Below are positions 8,344 through 17,389 of a stretch of DNA of 40,765 nt, piece after piece. Under the pieces are notes generated by a model. That model did not search any database, was not told the DNA's origin, and saw only the letters and a list, made by a program, of their open reading frames with translations. The DNA is from an uncultured Lachnospiraceae bacterium (GTDB taxonomy: Bacteria; Bacillota; Clostridia; Lachnospirales; Lachnospiraceae). The stretch covers positions 1-40,765 of the forward strand of contig CALWHG010000014.1 of NCBI GenBank assembly GCA_944380315.1. Direction: 5' to 3'. The position numbers and the translations under genes were made by a program. The number at the start of each line of letters is the position of its first letter. Positions within the stretch are counted from its first letter, which is position 1.

Positions 8344-8958
8344 ATGAGAGAATCAGCATTTGACATAGTGATAACAGGCTTTGCGGGGCTTAGCGGGAGC
8401 CGTATCATATATAATGAAGAGAGCCTCAGATCAAGGCTCCTTGAGACCTATCCGGCTTTCTTTTTCAGACCTCTTTGTGAGGCTGGTATGGGCTGTGAGG
8501 GCTCTGGAGGGGCTGATGAGACAGAGGAGGTCTGTGCATCGGTGGAGGCCCTGCGGGAGCTTGAAGGCCTTGCAAGGCAGCAGGAAGAGGCCGGGCTCAT
8601 GGCCTGGGCCGGGGAAGGCGGCATATATGCGGCCATGTGGAAGCTGCTGAAGGCCAGGAGGCTTGGGGCCGAATACAGCCAGAGGGCCATACCCATATTG
8701 CAGCAGACCATAGAGATATGCGAGACCTGGTCCCTGGATCCCTACAGACTGGATTCTGCGGGAGCGGGAGTGTGGCTCATGTCGGGCGGCGCTTTGGGAC
8801 TCGTGGCGCTGGCTGAGAGAGCATACGGCCATGGCTCTGCAGCAGTTGTGGGAAGGTCCATGAAGGGACCGGCCATAAAGCGGGTGGATCAGGAGGAGAT
8901 CGCCTATATACGAAGGCCCGGTCCGGACGAGCTTCAGAGGCTTTTTATAAAAGCGTGA
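8344..8958 (+). CDS. AIR-synthase-related protein (C-terminal-domain-like half)
   Basis: 204 residues. The stretch GGIYAAMWKLLKARRLGAE, then IPILQQTIEICETWSLDPYRLDSAGAGVWLM (about 100-155) and the final HGSAAVVGR segment match the C-terminal domain of the PurM/HypE/ThiL/SelD superfamily. In those enzymes that half helps bind the ATP and substrate phosphates. The N-terminal ATP-binding half normally present is missing, and the first 90 residues do not look like it. Enzymatic activity is therefore uncertain. No in-frame start exists upstream (TAA at 8311), and there is no good ribosome site because a hairpin occupies that position. It is followed 19 bp later by comEB. Confidence 0.6.
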   Translation: MRESAFDIVITGFAGLSGSRIIYNEESLRSRLLETYPAFFFRPLCEAGMGCEGSGGADETEEVCASVEALRELEGLARQQEEAGLMAWAGEGGIYAAMWKLLKARRLGAEYSQRAIPILQQTIEICETWSLDPYRLDSAGAGVWLMSGGALGLVALAERAYGHGSAAVVGRSMKGPAIKRVDQEEIAYIRRPGPDELQRLFIKA

Positions 8959-8977
8959 ACAGACAGGAGGTAACGGG

Positions 8978-9472
8978 ATGTCAGATAAAAGAGAGGGTTA
9001 TATCACCTGGGATGAGTACTTTATGGGAGTGGCCGAGCTTTCAGGCATGCGCTCCAAGGACCCCAGCACTCAGGTGGGAGCATGCATAGTGAGTCAGGAC
9101 AACAAGATACTCAGCATGGGCTACAACGGATTTCCCAGAGGCTGCAGCGACGATGAATTCCCCTGGGGCAAGGAGCATCAGGACGATGACCCCTACAATG
9201 CGAAGTATTATTATACGACCCACAGCGAGCTCAACGCCATACTCAACTACAGGGGAGGCTCCCTGGAGGGGGCCAGGCTTTATGTGACGCTCTTCCCCTG
9301 CAACGAGTGCGCCAAGGCCATCATACAGGCTGGCATAAAGACCATCATATATGCAAATGACAAATATGCGGATACGCCCTCGGTAAGGGCTTCCAAGAGG
9401 ATGCTCAATGCTGCAGGGGTGCGCTACTATGCCTATGAGCCCACGGGCAGGAAGGTGGAGCTCACGCTCTGA
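8978..9472 (+). CDS. comEB: Deoxycytidylate (dCMP) deaminase, ComEB type
   Basis: 164 residues, normal length. The enzyme converts dCMP to dUMP for thymidylate synthesis and belongs to the zinc-dependent cytidine/dCMP deaminase family. The zinc site is complete: H82 and catalytic E84 in HSELNAI, and P107-C108-x2-C111 in FPCNECAK. N-terminal SKDPSTQVGACIV and GYNGFPRGC are typical. A strong AGGAGG ribosome site fixes the ATG. No comEA or comEC lies beside it here. Confidence 0.93.
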   Translation: MSDKREGYITWDEYFMGVAELSGMRSKDPSTQVGACIVSQDNKILSMGYNGFPRGCSDDEFPWGKEHQDDDPYNAKYYYTTHSELNAILNYRGGSLEGARLYVTLFPCNECAKAIIQAGIKTIIYANDKYADTPSVRASKRMLNAAGVRYYAYEPTGRKVELTL

Positions 9473-9509
9473 TGCAGAAACATTTTAAGTACAGGGAGAA
9501 AGGACGGAC

Positions 9510-9989
9510 ATGAGAGACAGGATACTTGACATCATAGAGAAGAACGGAAGGCTCAGTGCGGCAGATATAGCAGCCATGATAGGAGCTGATGAGGAGGCTG
9601 TGGCCAGAGAGATAGAAAGGCTCGAGGATGAGCATGTGATCTGCGGATACCGTGCCATCATCAACTGGAACAAGACCGATGAGGAAAAGGCGGATGCCTT
9701 CATAGAGGTCAAGGTCAGCCCCCAGAGAGGAGTGGGCTTCGACCAGATAGCGGAGCGCATCTGGCAGTATCCGGAGGTCTCCAGCATCCAGCTCATAAGC
9801 GGATCCTTCGACTTTGCCGTATTTATTCAGGGTCGCTCCATGAGAGAGGTGGCCATGTTCGTGTCCGAAAAGCTTTCCACCATAGATGGAGTGCTCAGCA
9901 CCTCTACCCAGTTCGTGCTCAAGAATTACAAGGATCACGGCATCGTCATAGAGAGCCCAAAAAAGGATGAAAGGCTGGAGCTGTCGTGA
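9510..9989 (+). CDS. Lrp/AsnC-family transcriptional regulator
   Basis: 159 residues with the usual layout: an N-terminal winged helix-turn-helix (about 1-55, ILDIIEKNGRLSAADIAAMIG) and a C-terminal RAM/ligand-binding domain (about 65-145, ADAFIEVKVSP, then IQLISGSFDFAVFIQG). These regulators form octamers and sense amino acids. The gene ends inside the start of an aminotransferase (GTGA overlap, 9986-9989), so the two are translationally coupled. That arrangement resembles the Bacillus subtilis yugG-yugH (AlaR-AlaT) pair and suggests control of alanine or aspartate metabolism by its product. Confidence 0.9.
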   Translation: MRDRILDIIEKNGRLSAADIAAMIGADEEAVAREIERLEDEHVICGYRAIINWNKTDEEKADAFIEVKVSPQRGVGFDQIAERIWQYPEVSSIQLISGSFDFAVFIQGRSMREVAMFVSEKLSTIDGVLSTSTQFVLKNYKDHGIVIESPKKDERLELS

Positions 9990-11152
9990 GAAGAGCACTT
10001 AACAGTTTTATAGAGGATATCCCCAGCTCGGGGATAAGGAAGTTTTTTGATATAGTAGCAGAGATGAATGACCCGGAGGTCATATCCCTGGGAGTGGGAG
10101 AGCCGGATTTTGACACCCCCTGGCATGTGAGGGAGGAGGGCATATATTCCCTTACAAAGGGAAAGACCTTCTATTCTCCAAATGCTGGACTTAGGAGCCT
10201 GAGGGACGAGATCCATGGCTTCATGGAGAGACATTATGGTCTGTCATATGACCCGGTGCATGAGATACTTGTGACCGTGGGCGGATCCGAGGCCATAGAC
10301 CTGGCCTTCCGTGCCATGCTGGATCCGGGAGACGAGGTGCTGATACCGGAGCCCTCCTATGTATCCTACAAGCCCTGTGCCGTGCTGGCAGGAGCCGTGC
10401 CCAGGACCATAGAGCTTCAGGAAAAGGATGAGTACAAGCTCAGGCCCGAGCAGCTTGAGGCGGCCATCACGGAGCGCACCAAGATACTGCTCCTCTGCTA
10501 TCCCAACAACCCTACCGGGGCTGTCATGGAGAAGGAGGATCTGGAGCCCATAGCGGAGCTCGTCAAGAAGCATGACCTCTATGTGGTATCCGATGAGATA
10601 TATGCAGAGCTCAATTATACGGGCAGGACTCATGTGAGCATAGCCACACTTCCCGGCATGAGGGAGAGGACCGTGGTCATAAACGGCTTTTCAAAGTCCT
10701 TTGCCATGACTGGCTGGCGCCTTGGGTATGCTGCGGCTCCCAGGCTCATCATGGACCAGATGCTGAAGATACATCAGTATGCCATCATGTGTGCTCCCAC
10801 CACGGCTCAGTATGCGGCAGTGGAGGCCCTGAAAAACGGAGATCAGGACATAGAGCTCATGAGGAATGAATATGACGGCAGGCGCAAGTACCTTCTTAAG
10901 CGCTTTTGGGACATGGGCATAGACTGCTTTGAGGCCCAGGGAGCATTTTACGTGTTCCCGGATATATCCCATTTTGGCATGAGCTCCGATGAGTTTGCCA
11001 CCAGGCTGCTCCATGAGCAGAAGCTGGCGGTGGTGCCCGGCACTGCCTTTGGAGAGTGCGGAGAGGGACACCTCAGGATATCCTATGCCTATTCCCTCAG
11101 GGACCTGAGCAGGGCCCTGGACAGGATAGAGGCCTTTGTAAAGGGACTTTGA
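9986..11152 (+). CDS. Class I/II PLP-dependent aminotransferase (AlaT/YugH-like)
   Basis: 388 residues from a GTG that overlaps the upstream regulator stop by four bases. The fold-type I aminotransferase motifs are present: NPTGAVM in the cofactor pocket, SDEIYAEL carrying the PLP-ring aspartate, and the Schiff-base lysine K237 in GFSKSFAMTGWRLGY. The C-terminal HLRISYAYS supplies the conserved arginine for the substrate carboxylate. The substrate is not decided by sequence; alanine or aspartate is the best guess from the coupled Lrp partner. No ribosome site stronger than the overlap itself is needed. Confidence 0.9.
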   Translation: MRRALNSFIEDIPSSGIRKFFDIVAEMNDPEVISLGVGEPDFDTPWHVREEGIYSLTKGKTFYSPNAGLRSLRDEIHGFMERHYGLSYDPVHEILVTVGGSEAIDLAFRAMLDPGDEVLIPEPSYVSYKPCAVLAGAVPRTIELQEKDEYKLRPEQLEAAITERTKILLLCYPNNPTGAVMEKEDLEPIAELVKKHDLYVVSDEIYAELNYTGRTHVSIATLPGMRERTVVINGFSKSFAMTGWRLGYAAAPRLIMDQMLKIHQYAIMCAPTTAQYAAVEALKNGDQDIELMRNEYDGRRKYLLKRFWDMGIDCFEAQGAFYVFPDISHFGMSSDEFATRLLHEQKLAVVPGTAFGECGEGHLRISYAYSLRDLSRALDRIEAFVKGL

Positions 11153-11161
11153 TCATAAAAG

Positions 11162-12550
11162 ATGGCAGATAATATCATAGAAGTAAAAAATGTCACAAAG
11201 GTCTACAGGCTCTACGACAAGCCCATAGACAGGCTGAAGGAAAGCCTCAGCCCCAGAGGAAAATGTCTCCACAGGGATTTTTATGCCCTGAGGGACGTGT
11301 CATTTTCAGTGGAAAGGGGACAGTCCTGCGGTATCATAGGCACTAACGGCTCGGGAAAGTCAACCATACTCAAGATAATAACCGGGGTGCTTTCAAAGAC
11401 CGAGGGCTATGTGAAGGCTGACGGCAAGATATCGGCACTGCTGGAGCTTGGAGCGGGCTTCAACAGCGACTATACGGGCATAGAAAACATATACATGAAC
11501 GGCACCATGATGGGCTTCTCCCGCAAGGAGATGGACGAGAGGCTGCCGGCCATACTGGAGTTTGCGGACATAGGAGACTTCGTGTATCAGCCGGTCAAGT
11601 CCTATTCCTCAGGCATGTTCGTGAGACTTGCCTTTGCCCTGTCCATAAACGTGGATCCGGAGATACTCATAGTGGATGAGGCCCTTTCCGTGGGAGACGT
11701 ATTTTTCCAGGCCAAGTGCTATCATCGCATGGATGAGCTGAGGGCCAAGGGCACGACCATACTCATGGTCACCCACGACATGGGCTCTGTCATGAAGTAC
11801 TGCGACAAGGTAGTGCTCCTGAACCGGGGCGAAAAGGTGGCAGAGGGCAGGCCCGGCGAGATGGTGGATCTGTATAAAAAGATACTGGCAGGACAGTATG
11901 ATCAGCTTAAGGACATGCTTGACGAAAGGAAAGATGAGGACGGCAGGGCTGACGGTGCCAGGGACGGAGCAGGAGCAGAGGCCGATGACCGGGAGACTGG
12001 AGCCGGGGCTTCAAAGGGAAGCCGGGCGGAAGCCTCCGATGCAGGGCAGAAAAGGCTCATGCGCAGTGAGATGAACATCAATCCAAACGTCAATGAGTAT
12101 GGTGACGGCAGGGCTGAGATATATGATTTTGGCATAGAGGATCAGAACGGCAGGCTGACGAATCTGGTGCTCAAGGGAGAGACATTTACCATAAGGGAGC
12201 GCATAAGGTTCAATGCTCCCATAGAGGCTCCCATATTTACATTTACCATAAGAGACAAAAAGGGCAATGACCTGACCGGCACGAACACCATGTTCGAGGG
12301 TGTGGACATAAAGCCCGTGAAGGCAGGTGACCGGTACGAATGCAGCTTCACCCAGAGGATGGACCTCCAGGGAGGTGAATACCTCATAAGCATGAGCTGC
12401 ACCGGATTTGAGCAGGGAGAGCATACAGTGTACCACAGGCTCTATGATCTGCTGAACATTACAGTCATATCAAACAAGAACACTGTGGGTGTCTATGACA
12501 TGGGGTCAGAGACTCACGCGGTGAAGCTGGAAGACAGAGATGATGGATGA
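11162..12550 (+). CDS. Wzt-type polysaccharide-export ABC transporter ATPase with C-terminal glycan-binding domain
   Basis: 462 residues. The ATPase domain (about 1-245) has Walker A GTNGSGKST (about 60-68), signature SYSSGM (about 146-151), Walker B ILIVDEALSVGD and the switch histidine in VTHDMGS. The LLELGAGFNSDYTGIENIY stretch marks the Wzt/TagH polysaccharide-export group. A low-complexity charged and Ala/Gly-rich linker (about 245-295) leads to a beta-rich C-terminal domain (about 300-455), as in Wzt proteins that recognise the non-reducing end of the glycan. The Wzm permease partner is not in the window. It overlaps the following glycosyltransferase fusion by 11 bp, so the two products are probably coupled and functionally linked. 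The ribosome site is weak. Confidence 0.88.
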   Translation: MADNIIEVKNVTKVYRLYDKPIDRLKESLSPRGKCLHRDFYALRDVSFSVERGQSCGIIGTNGSGKSTILKIITGVLSKTEGYVKADGKISALLELGAGFNSDYTGIENIYMNGTMMGFSRKEMDERLPAILEFADIGDFVYQPVKSYSSGMFVRLAFALSINVDPEILIVDEALSVGDVFFQAKCYHRMDELRAKGTTILMVTHDMGSVMKYCDKVVLLNRGEKVAEGRPGEMVDLYKKILAGQYDQLKDMLDERKDEDGRADGARDGAGAEADDRETGAGASKGSRAEASDAGQKRLMRSEMNINPNVNEYGDGRAEIYDFGIEDQNGRLTNLVLKGETFTIRERIRFNAPIEAPIFTFTIRDKKGNDLTGTNTMFEGVDIKPVKAGDRYECSFTQRMDLQGGEYLISMSCTGFEQGEHTVYHRLYDLLNITVISNKNTVGVYDMGSETHAVKLEDRDDG

Positions 12551-15500
12551 ATTCATATATGATCTGATCGAGGATCTTGATAAGAGCGGAGGCAATGTCC
12601 GGGCTGTCCTTAAAAAGGAGGACGATCCGGAATTTTATCATGCCCTGAGCGAGGACAGGCAGAACCTGGTCTCCTGGCTCCCCGTGAGCAAGGATATGGA
12701 CATACTGCTCTGCGGCGCCTGCTATGGTGCTTACTGCGGTCTGGCAGGCAGGGCCAGGAGCCTGGACATCTTTGATCCTTCGGAAAATGGTCTCACGGTG
12801 GTCAGAAAACGCTATGGAGACAGGCTCAGGGAGCTTGGAGACATAGGCCTTCACAAGACTGAGCCCCATAAGCTCTATGATCTTGTGATGCTCCCCGTCA
12901 TGGATGAGGGGATCTGTGCATATGCGGAGAGCTGCATCGAGGCGCCCAGCTTCGGAGAACGAAGGACCGAGGAGACGGACAGGCTGAGATCGGTGCTTGG
13001 TTACTTTGCACGCTTCCTTAAAAACGGAGGCAGCCTGGTATTTGCTCTCGACAACAATGACGGGCTGAGATATTTTTCCGGGGCTGAAAAGAGGGCCTCT
13101 GAGCGCTGCTTCTCCAGAGCTGAGACGGACAGGGCCATAAGGCGTCTTCCCTTCGATGGCAGCAGGTCCTATTATCCTTTGCCTGACATGTCCTTTGCAA
13201 GAGATATCTTCTCTGAGGACAGGCTTCCTGGGGAGGGAGATTTCAGGGGAGTGGCAAGGACCTTTTCGGGAGACGGCTACAGCCTCTGCGATCAGGAGGC
13301 ACTGTATGGAAGGCTTTCCGCAAAGGGGGCCTTCAGGGACTTCGCGCCCTCCTTCCTGGTACTGCTGACCGGATATCACGGCGAGCACATAAAGGATGTG
13401 GTGCTCATGAGCGAGCCCGAGGCCAGAAGACTCAGTGAGGATGAGCTCCCCATTTACATAAGATATAACAGGCGCAGGGATGAGCGCTACAGGATAAAGA
13501 CTGAGATACTTGAGACCGGGAAGGGCAGGGTCGTACGAAAGACGGCCCTTTCAGAGGCGGCAAATGACCATATACTGTCCTTTGAGCACAAGTGCAGCCT
13601 TCTTGAGGAGACCGTGGAAAACAAGGAGCTCCATATACTCAAGCCCCGTACAGGCCGAGACAGATACGGACTCATGTATGCGGAGTTTGATTATATCGAG
13701 GGCCGTACCATGGCCGAGATACTGGCCGATGACATAAAGGATGGCAGAGCGCCTCTTGGAAGGCTCCGGGATGCCCTGGAGTTCGTCATGGGACGAGGAC
13801 TCAGCGAATGCCATGATCTGGATCTGGTATTTGAAAATGTGCTGGTCAGCAGAGGCACGAGCTGGCTCATAGACTATGAATGGGTGTTTGATACTGCACC
13901 GGACCGGGATTATGTGAGATACAGGATACTCAGGTACTGGTATGAGGCCTACAGCCAGTCTCTTTATGCCTATAAGGATCTCCATGATTTCCTTGCCGAG
14001 TTCGGCATAAAGGGAGAGCTCCTTTCTGACTGTGAGGAGAGAGAGGAGTCCTTCCAGAGCTTTGTAAATGGAGACAGCGTGCTGGACTTCCCGCCCAAGT
14101 TCGGGGCAGCCCCCAAGGGTGTAGAGGAGGTAAAGGAGGCCTTCAGAAGGCTTCAGGAATTTACTGAGTGGAACCTGCGCCTCCAGGACGAGGTGGAGGA
14201 GCACAAGACAGCCATACGAAAGCTCCATGAGACAGAGAGGCTCAGCCAGAACCATATAACCAATCTTGAAAACATCATAAAGGCAAGGACTGCGGAAAAT
14301 GAGAGGCTCACCTCAGAGGTGGCATATCTTCGCAGACACAGGAGCCTCTATGCCAGGATAGCCGGGGCAGTGACTGCCCATTTTGACAGGACAGCTCCCC
14401 AGGGTTCAAGAAAGAGGAAGCTGCTCCACTATGCCAAAAATACGGTGAAGCATCCTCTGACCTATATCAGGCGATATGTGACCTCTGAGGGCAGACTGTT
14501 CATAAGAGGAGATCTGTCCATAGGAGGAGAGTTTGAGGAGGGAGGCTTCCTCAGACTGCCTGAGGTCGGAGAGGGAGGGCCTCTTGTATCCATAGTGCTG
14601 CCTGCCTACAACGAGGTGGCCTATACCTATGCCTGCATAAGGTCCATCATAGAGCATACGGATGCGGAAAAGACTCCCTATGAGGTCATACTGGCAGACG
14701 ATATGTCCACGGATGCGACTGCAGAGATAGATAAGTACATCACAGGCCTCCGCATAAGCAGGGGCACGGAAAATCAGGGCTTCCTGAAGAACTGCAACAG
14801 GGCTGCGCAGCTGGCTGCGGGAAGATACATACTGTTCCTCAACAACGATACCAAGGTGACCGATGGCTGGCTTCAGAGCCTTACGGATATGATGGAGAGA
14901 GATGACAGCATAGGTATGTGCGGCTCCAAGCTCATCTATCCGGACGGAAGGCTCCAGGAGGCTGGTGGCATCATATGGTCCGATGCCTCAGGCTGGAACT
15001 ACGGACGTCTGGATGATCCGGACAAGCCGGAGTATAACTACGTCAAGGATGTGGACTACATCTCCGGTGCTGCCATCATGATAAGGGCAGAGCTCTGGAA
15101 GGAGATCGGCGGCTTTGACGAGAGATATGCACCTGCCTACTGCGAGGACAGCGACCTGGCCTTTGAGGTTAGGAAGCATGGAAAACGGGTGGTATATCAG
15201 CCCAAGTCAGTGGTAGTGCATTTTGAGGGCATATCGAATGGTACTGACGTGGAGGGCACAGGCCTCAAGCGCTATCAGAAGATAAATAATGAGAAGTTCA
15301 GGGAAAAGTGGGCCGAGGAGCTTAAGAAGCAGCAGGTCAATGACGGCTCTCCCGATCCCTTCACGGCCCGTGACCGTTCCGCAGGGAAGAAGTGCATACT
15401 GGTCATAGACCACTATGTGCCCACCTGGGACAAGGATGCTGGCTCCCGCACCACCTATCAGTATATAAGGATGTTCATCAAGAAGGGCTTCAATGTAAAG

Positions 15501-16499
15501 TTCCTGGGGGACAACTTCCTTCATGAGGAGCCCTATACCTCGGAGCTCGAGCAGCTAGGAGTAGAGGTGCTCTATGGGGATGAGTACAAGCTGGGCATAT
15601 TTGACTGGATCAGGAAAAATGCAGCCCACATAGACATAGCTTATCTCAACAGGCCCCACATAGCCGCTAAATACATAGACTTCCTCAAGGATGAGACTGA
15701 TATAAAGTGCATATACTATGGCCACGATCTGCATTTCCTCAGGCTGGGACGTGAGTATGAGCTAACGGATGATATCAGGTACAAGAGAGAGGCAGAGTAC
15801 TGGAAGAGCGTGGAGCTCTCTGTCATGGACAGGGCCGACATGGTATATTACCCCTCTGAGGTGGAGATAGAGGCCATAAGAGAGCTCAGGCCTGACATAA
15901 AGGCCAGGGCCATAACTGCCTATACCTGGGATGAATTCCCGGAGCCCCCCTCCGATGAGGAGACCAGGGAGGGCATGCTGTTTGTGGGAGGCTTTGCCCA
16001 TCCGCCAAATGAGGATGCCATGCTCTGGTTTGCAAAGGACATATGGCCTTCCATCAGGGAGGAGCTTCCTGAGGCAAAGCTCTATGTGGCCGGATCCCAT
16101 GTGACTGAGGCAGTGGAGGAGCTCGGCAGCATAGACGGCATAGAGATACTGGGCTTTGTAAGCGATGAAAGGCTCAAGGAGCTTTACGACAGCACCAGGC
16201 TGGTGGTAGTGCCCCTCAGATACGGAGCCGGAGTCAAGGGCAAGGTGGTAGAGGCCCTTTATCATGACTGCGTGGTAGTCACTACCGAGGTCGGCGCCGA
16301 GGGCATACCTGATGCGGACAGCGTTATGGCAGTGACTGAGTCAGGACCGGAGGAGGCCTCTGATCTTGCTGCGGACGTGGTCAAGCTATATAAGGACGAT
16401 GTCTTCTGCAGTGCCATAAGGCGCGCAGCAGCTGCTTACGTCAGACAGCATTACAGCATCGATGCCGCCTGGGATGTCATAAAGGAGGATCTTACCTGA
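12540..16499 (+). CDS. Multidomain glycan-assembly protein: methyltransferase-like, kinase-like, coiled coil, GT2, GT4
   Basis: 1319 residues. Residues about 50-290 look like a class I SAM methyltransferase: altered motif I ILLCGACYGAYCG (about 54-67), acidic motif II DIFDPS, YDLVML (about 113), and FLKNGGSLVFALDN (about 160-172). Residues about 315-480 look like a kinase or phosphotransferase: RVVRKTAL with a possible ATP-binding lysine, HDLDLVFENVL with D428 and N433 spaced as in HxDxxxxN loops, and D445 in WLIDYEWVF. About 530-602 is a heptad-rich coiled coil. A GT2 domain (about 681-900, VSIVLPAYN, FLNNDTKV) and a GT4 domain (about 951-1319, PLRYGAGVKGKVVEAL) follow. Soluble and probably membrane-associated through partners. 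It overlaps wzt and resembles WbdD fused to its polymerase; catalytic competence of the first two domains is unproven. Confidence 0.82.
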   Translation: MMDEFIYDLIEDLDKSGGNVRAVLKKEDDPEFYHALSEDRQNLVSWLPVSKDMDILLCGACYGAYCGLAGRARSLDIFDPSENGLTVVRKRYGDRLRELGDIGLHKTEPHKLYDLVMLPVMDEGICAYAESCIEAPSFGERRTEETDRLRSVLGYFARFLKNGGSLVFALDNNDGLRYFSGAEKRASERCFSRAETDRAIRRLPFDGSRSYYPLPDMSFARDIFSEDRLPGEGDFRGVARTFSGDGYSLCDQEALYGRLSAKGAFRDFAPSFLVLLTGYHGEHIKDVVLMSEPEARRLSEDELPIYIRYNRRRDERYRIKTEILETGKGRVVRKTALSEAANDHILSFEHKCSLLEETVENKELHILKPRTGRDRYGLMYAEFDYIEGRTMAEILADDIKDGRAPLGRLRDALEFVMGRGLSECHDLDLVFENVLVSRGTSWLIDYEWVFDTAPDRDYVRYRILRYWYEAYSQSLYAYKDLHDFLAEFGIKGELLSDCEEREESFQSFVNGDSVLDFPPKFGAAPKGVEEVKEAFRRLQEFTEWNLRLQDEVEEHKTAIRKLHETERLSQNHITNLENIIKARTAENERLTSEVAYLRRHRSLYARIAGAVTAHFDRTAPQGSRKRKLLHYAKNTVKHPLTYIRRYVTSEGRLFIRGDLSIGGEFEEGGFLRLPEVGEGGPLVSIVLPAYNEVAYTYACIRSIIEHTDAEKTPYEVILADDMSTDATAEIDKYITGLRISRGTENQGFLKNCNRAAQLAAGRYILFLNNDTKVTDGWLQSLTDMMERDDSIGMCGSKLIYPDGRLQEAGGIIWSDASGWNYGRLDDPDKPEYNYVKDVDYISGAAIMIRAELWKEIGGFDERYAPAYCEDSDLAFEVRKHGKRVVYQPKSVVVHFEGISNGTDVEGTGLKRYQKINNEKFREKWAEELKKQQVNDGSPDPFTARDRSAGKKCILVIDHYVPTWDKDAGSRTTYQYIRMFIKKGFNVKFLGDNFLHEEPYTSELEQLGVEVLYGDEYKLGIFDWIRKNAAHIDIAYLNRPHIAAKYIDFLKDETDIKCIYYGHDLHFLRLGREYELTDDIRYKREAEYWKSVELSVMDRADMVYYPSEVEIEAIRELRPDIKARAITAYTWDEFPEPPSDEETREGMLFVGGFAHPPNEDAMLWFAKDIWPSIREELPEAKLYVAGSHVTEAVEELGSIDGIEILGFVSDERLKELYDSTRLVVVPLRYGAGVKGKVVEALYHDCVVVTTEVGAEGIPDADSVMAVTESGPEEASDLAADVVKLYKDDVFCSAIRRAAAAYVRQHYSIDAAWDVIKEDLT

Positions 16500-16511
16500 C
16501 CGGAGAAGCAA

Positions 16512-17276
16512 ATGGCTGAAAAGGATTTCCTTGAAAAACGCATAAGAGAGCTGGACCAGCAATGCTACGACAGGGACATCATAAGATATACGGACTTTCT
16601 CGACATACGGGAACAGTCCGTATATCTGTCCATGCAGAGAGAGCTGTCATCGGACAGCCTGCTGTACGGCGGACATGAGGAAGCAGACAGGCAGATGGCC
16701 ATGTTCCTCCCCTCCTATATGGACAGGGACTACCCGGAGCTTGCGGCAGAGAGCTGCATGGCCCTCCTCCTGGCAAGACCCCTCAACGAGAGATTTTCCG
16801 ATGATCTGACCCACAGAGATTTTCTGGGGGCCCTCATGAATCTCGGCATAGAGAGGTCAAAGACCGGAGACATACTCACGGACGGCACGAAGGCCTATAT
16901 CTTTACGACCTCGGACATGGCAGGCTTCATATGCGATGAGCTCAGACGGGTCAGGCACACCTCCATATACTGTGAAAAGGTGCCTCTGTCCGCCTGTGAC
17001 ATAAGGCCGAAGTTTGAGGAGCTCAGGGTAAATGTAGCCTCGGAGCGGGCAGACGCGGTCATAGCCGCGGTCTACAAGCTGTCCCGGGAGACTGCCTCCG
17101 CCCTCATAGAGGCGGGCAACGTATTCATGGACGGAAGGGAGCTCAGGAAGGCCTCCGCAGAGCTCAGGGAGGGCTGCCGGCTGTCCGTCAGGGGACATGG
17201 CAAGCTGAGATACGAGGGCACGGAAAATGTCACCAGGAAGGGAAGGCTCTACGTAAATATAAAAAGATATGTGTGA
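16512..17276 (+). CDS. ylmH: YlmH-family RNA-binding protein with S4 domain
   Basis: 254 residues. N-terminal region (about 1-80, ending YMDRDYPELAAES) and a middle YlmH domain containing LTHRDFLGALMNLGIERSKTGDI (about 99-121), which is characteristic. A C-terminal S4 RNA-binding domain follows (about 180-245, RADAVIAAVYKLSRETASALIEAGNVFMDG). YlmH proteins act on the ribosome, with a reported role in ribosome quality control, and often neighbour cell-division genes; that context is absent here. It follows the glycosyltransferase fusion by 12 bp with a GGAGAAG ribosome site, and the operon ends in a terminator. Confidence 0.9.
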   Translation: MAEKDFLEKRIRELDQQCYDRDIIRYTDFLDIREQSVYLSMQRELSSDSLLYGGHEEADRQMAMFLPSYMDRDYPELAAESCMALLLARPLNERFSDDLTHRDFLGALMNLGIERSKTGDILTDGTKAYIFTTSDMAGFICDELRRVRHTSIYCEKVPLSACDIRPKFEELRVNVASERADAVIAAVYKLSRETASALIEAGNVFMDGRELRKASAELREGCRLSVRGHGKLRYEGTENVTRKGRLYVNIKRYV

Positions 17277-17304
17277 TCATATAGGATGAATGGCATATGT
17301 GACA

Positions 17305-17335
17305 GGGTCGGCTTTGAACAAAAGCCGGCCCTTTT
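17305..17335 (+). terminator. Intrinsic terminator after ylmH
   Basis: GGGTCGGCTTT (17305-17315) pairs with AAAGCCGGCCC (17321-17331), with one T-G wobble, around a GAACA loop. TTTT follows. It closes the long upstream plus-strand run and insulates clpB. Confidence 0.85.
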
Positions 17336-17362
17336 AAAGTTTAGAAATATTTTATCTTTTGA

Positions 17363-17389
17363 TTAGCACTCGTTTATTGACAGTGCTAA
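17363..17389 (+). promoter_or_regulatory. CIRCE operator (HrcA binding site) upstream of clpB
   Basis: TTAGCACTC (17363-17371), a 9-bp spacer, and CAGTGCTAA (17381-17389). This matches the CIRCE consensus TTAGCACTC-N9-GAGTGCTAA with one mismatch in the right arm. It overlaps the -35 box, so HrcA binding would block transcription until heat shock. Confidence 0.9.

Noticed and set aside
12465-13388. Long minus-strand frame of 307 residues
   Set aside because: It is antisense to the well-supported fusion gene, has no domain and no ribosome site; long antisense frames are a by-product of this codon use.
13551-14255. Minus-strand frame of 234 residues
   Set aside because: Antisense to the kinase-like and coiled-coil region; no motif or ribosome site.
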